This document shows, piece after piece, positions 59,832-64,000 of a stretch of DNA of 64,000 nucleotides. Made by a program: the position numbers and the translations under genes. This stretch comes from Virgibacillus oceani (GTDB taxonomy: Bacteria; Bacillota; Bacilli; Bacillales; Amphibacillaceae). Below the pieces are notes generated by a model. It searched no databases and was not told the DNA's origin. It saw only the letters and a program-made list of their open reading frames with translations. The stretch covers positions 1-64,000 of the forward strand of contig NZ_BMFR01000004.1 of assembly GCF_014638995.1 (NCBI RefSeq), read 5' to 3'. Numbering within the stretch: position 1 is the stretch's first letter; each line of letters starts with the position of its first letter.

Positions 59832-61037
59832 TTAGTTACCAACAGCATGAACATTAATTTTATTTAACGCTTGCTCCAGGTCATTCCAAATATCTTCCCA
59901 TGCCTCAAGACCAGCAGATAATCGGATAAGCTGATCGGTAATCCCCATTTCCAAGCGGGATTCTTCTGGAACGACGGAATGTGTCATGGTGGCTGGATGC
60001 TGTATCAATGTCTCAGCATCGCCAAGGCTGACTGCAATTTTTACGAATGACAATGCATTTAACATTGCTTGGGCATCTTCCTTTGATCCTTTAATTTCAA
60101 AAGACATAAGTCCGCCACCGCGCTTCATTTGCTTTTTGCGAATAAAGTAATCTGGATGGTCCGTATCATTGGGATAATAAACCTTCGCTACATTAGGATG
60201 GTTCCGTAATTTTTCAAAAATCTTTTCTGCATTATCACAATGGCGATCGAGACGGACTGGTAATGTTTTCAAGCCCCTGATCAATAACCATGCGTCAAAC
60301 GGAGATATAATCCCGCCAATATCTTTTTGCGTTGTCATCTGAACGGAGTCTAAGAAGTCTTTCTTTCCAACAACAAGCCCTGCAACGACGTCCCCATGGC
60401 CACCGATGTATTTCGTCGCACTATGAATAACCACATCACAGCCTAATTCAAGCGGTCGCTGTAAATATGGTGAGGAAAACGTATTATCAACAACAACCGG
60501 AATATTAAATTCTTTCGCAACCTCAGATACCATTTGCAGGTCAATTAGCTTCATTGTTGGATTTATTGGTGTTTCCACGTATATACAAGCGGTTTCCGGT
60601 TTTATTAAAGCACGAACCGCTTCCTTTGATTCCATCGATGAAAAATCATGGGTAATATTGTATTTGTCCTGCATCATCGTTAATAGTCCAAACGTACAGC
60701 CGTATAAACCCGATGAGCATAAAATATGATCATTTGCCTTTGTCAATGCAACCAGAACAGCTGAAACTGCCGCCATTCCGGAACCAAAAGCAAGACCTCG
60801 CTCACCATTTTCCAGTACAGCTATTCGTTCCTCCAAAACGTTTACAGTAGGATTACCCAGACGGGAGTATATATAGCCATCTTCCTCCCCAGCAAACCTT
60901 CGTTCCCCTTGTTCAGCAGTGTCAAATGTATATGTTGATGTTTGAAATAAAGGCGTGGCTAAACTACCTAACATATCCTTCGCATCGTAGCCTTCATGAA
61001 TAACAGCTGTTTCAAAGTGTTTGTGTTTTTTTGACAT
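59832..61037 (-). CDS. megL: Methionine gamma-lyase-like PLP enzyme
   Basis: Cys/Met-metabolism PLP enzyme, 401 residues. The PLP lysine is in IHSATKYIGGHGDVVAG. The segment SSGLYGCTFGLL carries a cysteine at the position of Cys116 of Pseudomonas methionine gamma-lyase, a residue typical of that enzyme and replaced in cystathionine lyases and synthases. This favours methionine or homocysteine breakdown to a 2-oxoacid, ammonia and a thiol; cystathionine gamma-lyase remains possible. AAGGGGAGAA precedes the ATG. It lies 1.5 kb from the SAM-controlled metY, in a small sulfur-metabolism neighbourhood. Confidence 0.82.
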   Translation of the reverse strand: MSKKHKHFETAVIHEGYDAKDMLGSLATPLFQTSTYTFDTAEQGERRFAGEEDGYIYSRLGNPTVNVLEERIAVLENGERGLAFGSGMAAVSAVLVALTKANDHILCSSGLYGCTFGLLTMMQDKYNITHDFSSMESKEAVRALIKPETACIYVETPINPTMKLIDLQMVSEVAKEFNIPVVVDNTFSSPYLQRPLELGCDVVIHSATKYIGGHGDVVAGLVVGKKDFLDSVQMTTQKDIGGIISPFDAWLLIRGLKTLPVRLDRHCDNAEKIFEKLRNHPNVAKVYYPNDTDHPDYFIRKKQMKRGGGLMSFEIKGSKEDAQAMLNALSFVKIAVSLGDAETLIQHPATMTHSVVPEESRLEMGITDQLIRLSAGLEAWEDIWNDLEQALNKINVHAVGN

Positions 61038-61217
61038 CCGATTCTCCCCTTTTCAAACCTATTATAAATATCTTAATCTACTTCTATCATAGAGCATATT
61101 CGATTATTTTGAAAGCGTTTTCGCCAATTTAGGCATAGGCAGGTTTATTGCTTTTTCCAGTACAAACTTCTAAACTTATTTTACTTTGAATGTTAACTAG
61201 ATTGAGAGGGAAGCCGA

Positions 61218-62120
61218 ATGAATCGGACAGATGAAAAATCAGGAATTATTTATACTGCTTTAGCCTACTTGCTTTGGGGGTTCTTGCCGATTTACTGGAA
61301 ATTGGTGCAGCAGGTACCCGCAGGCGAAATACTGGCACACCGTATTGTATGGTCTTTTCTCTTTATGGCAGGCGTCATTTTGTGCGTCAGGAAATGGTCC
61401 GGTTTTATCCAGGAATGCAAAGTAATTATTCGTGATAAAAAGAAATTGATTGGCATTACACTAGCTTCAGTTGTGATTAGTATAAATTGGCTGACATATA
61501 TTTGGGCGGTCAATAGTGATCAAGTCATCCAAGCTAGTCTCGGGTATTACATTAATCCGCTGATCAGTATTCTGCTTGGGATTATTGTGTTAAAAGAACG
61601 ATTAACGCGCAACCAGCTAGTATCCTTTTTGCTTGCAGCAGTCGGTGTTATTAATCTTGCTGTCAGCTACGGGGTATTTCCTTGGGTATCGTTGCTTCTG
61701 GCACTTAGCTTTGGGATATATGGTTTATTAAAAAAGATGGTTGATATTGGTGCCATGTTCGGACTGGCAATTGAAACGATGATTGTGACACCAATTGCTT
61801 TTATCTATTTGCTGGCAATACCTGATAATGTGGGATTTGCTTCTTCAAGCTTCTTGACCGGTACAAATTTGTTGTTAATTGGTGCGGGTGTTGCTACTGC
61901 TGTTCCGCTTTTACTATTTGCAAGTGGCGCAAAACAAATTCCATTATCAATGGTAGGATTTTTACAATATATTGCACCAACAATCATGCTCATTTTGGGT
62001 GTATTTCTTTACCATGAAACATTCTCACGGGCACATTTGGTATCATTTTCATTGATATGGGTTGCCTTGATTATTTACATGGGCTCGGCACAGCGCCGTC
62101 CGTTGCGAGCAACCAGATAG
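61218..62120 (+). CDS. rarD: RarD family EamA transporter
   Basis: A drug/metabolite transporter superfamily protein, 300 residues, ten helices. It has the characteristic RarD start GIIYTALAYLLWGFLPIYWKL, the internal SINWLTYIWAV and LGYYINPLISILLG, and a second EamA repeat. RarD proteins are linked by name to chloramphenicol sensitivity, but the substrate is unknown. AGAGGGA precedes the ATG. No partner gene. It is followed by the 21-bp repeat array. Confidence 0.88.
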   Translation: MNRTDEKSGIIYTALAYLLWGFLPIYWKLVQQVPAGEILAHRIVWSFLFMAGVILCVRKWSGFIQECKVIIRDKKKLIGITLASVVISINWLTYIWAVNSDQVIQASLGYYINPLISILLGIIVLKERLTRNQLVSFLLAAVGVINLAVSYGVFPWVSLLLALSFGIYGLLKKMVDIGAMFGLAIETMIVTPIAFIYLLAIPDNVGFASSSFLTGTNLLLIGAGVATAVPLLLFASGAKQIPLSMVGFLQYIAPTIMLILGVFLYHETFSRAHLVSFSLIWVALIIYMGSAQRRPLRATR

Positions 62121-62147
62121 ATTAGCTGGATGGTAATTTTGGTTGAA

Positions 62148-62246
62148 TCGGCTCGTATTTAACCCATTTTGGATCGTAAATTGTGACTTTGGATCGTATT
62201 TCACCTGAACTGGATCGTATTTTGCTAAAATCGGACCGTATTTCCT
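62148..62246. repeat. 21-bp degenerate tandem array, CGTATTT family (second locus)
   Basis: Five CGTATTT/CGTAAAT cores start at 62154, 62175, 62195, 62216 and 62237 (spacings 21, 20, 21, 21), preceded by GGCT, GGAT or GGAC. Same core, phase and orientation as the array at 18476-18606. It begins about 30 bp after the rarD stop and ends about 110 bp before the SAM riboswitch. Confidence 0.85.
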
Positions 62247-62353
62247 TAAACTTCCAATCAATTATTAAAATAAATATTTTTCAAAAAAGTGTTGACTAAA
62301 ATTATCTGTTAGGTATATAATTCTTTTTAAATTAATTTTTCTAAAATTTGTAT

Positions 62354-62471
62354 CTCTTATCAAGAGCGGTGGAGGGAATAGGCCCTTTGAAGCCCGGCAA
62401 CCATCAACGTGAGACTGCTCACTTGAAAGGTGCTAAATCCTACAGGTCAATCATGATCTGGAAGATAAGAG
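62354..62471 (+). ncRNA. SAM-I riboswitch (S-box)
   Basis: Closing stem CTCTTATC/GATAAGAG. Conserved segments AAGAGCGGTGGAGGGA, GGCCCTTTGAAGCCCGGCAA and AGGTGCTAAATCC, followed by the CAGGTC-type segment. The 3' side of the closing stem (AAGAGG) can instead pair with CCTCTT of the downstream terminator, giving the usual switch. Confidence 0.96.
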
Positions 62472-62487
62472 GAGGAACGTTAAATGA

Positions 62488-64000
<1,513 letters not shown>

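Overview
The window looks like ordinary chromosome from a low-GC, endospore-forming member of the Bacillaceae. The gene content and order resemble the Oceanobacillus/Virgibacillus/Lentibacillus group; the genus is an inference and was not tested. Supporting evidence is the cwlJ-gerQ germination pair, a Ku/LigD end-joining pair, strong purine-rich ribosome binding sites, A/T-rich intergenic DNA, and a first 13 kb that follows the Bacillus subtilis ywhG-to-ywdI neighbourhood. I see no prophage, IS transposase, CRISPR array, toxin-antitoxin or defence locus, tRNA or rRNA.

Layout. 1-13 kb: polyamine genes speE-speB, penicillin-binding protein pbpG, ywhD, ywgA-ywfO, lipoyl transfer (lipL), acetate metabolism (pta), haem synthesis (hemQ behind a Fur-type operator), cwlJ-gerQ and small conserved genes. 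13-20.6 kb: a glutamate-synthase-like protein, a ctaC-ctaD-ctaE haem-copper oxidase operon, and a UbiB-type kinase with a small coiled-coil partner. 20.8-39 kb: transporters (YjiH-like, TcyP, AI-2E-type, cation/proton antiporter, BrnQ), Ku and LigD, phosphoglucomutase, OsmC-like, DUF488 and GNAT proteins. 39-45 kb: an ECF sigma/anti-sigma pair with its own promoter, RecQ, an M29 aminopeptidase and an HxlR regulator. 45-49.5 kb: histidine degradation hutH-hutU-hutI. 49.7-55 kb: a Cys-rich pentapeptide-repeat protein, then a class I ribonucleotide reductase operon under a cobalamin riboswitch. 55-64 kb: an alanine/sodium symporter, thioesterase, cardiolipin synthase, methionine gamma-lyase-like enzyme, RarD, and a SAM-riboswitch-controlled O-acetylhomoserine sulfhydrylase that is open at the window end.

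Regulation is the richest part of the window. A cobalamin riboswitch followed by a terminator precedes a B12-independent ribonucleotide reductase. A SAM-I riboswitch precedes metY. A 30-bp perfect palindrome lies in the hutH leader between two divergent genes, with a cre-like site upstream. A Fur-like palindrome overlaps the hemQ promoter, an ECF-type promoter precedes the ECF sigma gene, and a dyad overlaps the HxlR gene promoter.

The intergenic DNA also carries several repeat families. One about 270-bp element occurs twice, nearly identical. A second element with long imperfect inverted ends occurs in one complete and one shorter copy. Several short tandem arrays with unit lengths of 20 or 21 bp sit just beyond gene ends. 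These arrays, the B12-nrd arrangement and the C-terminal extension on MetY are the features I would look at first. Start codons were moved from the longest open frame wherever a well-placed ribosome binding site pointed to an internal start.
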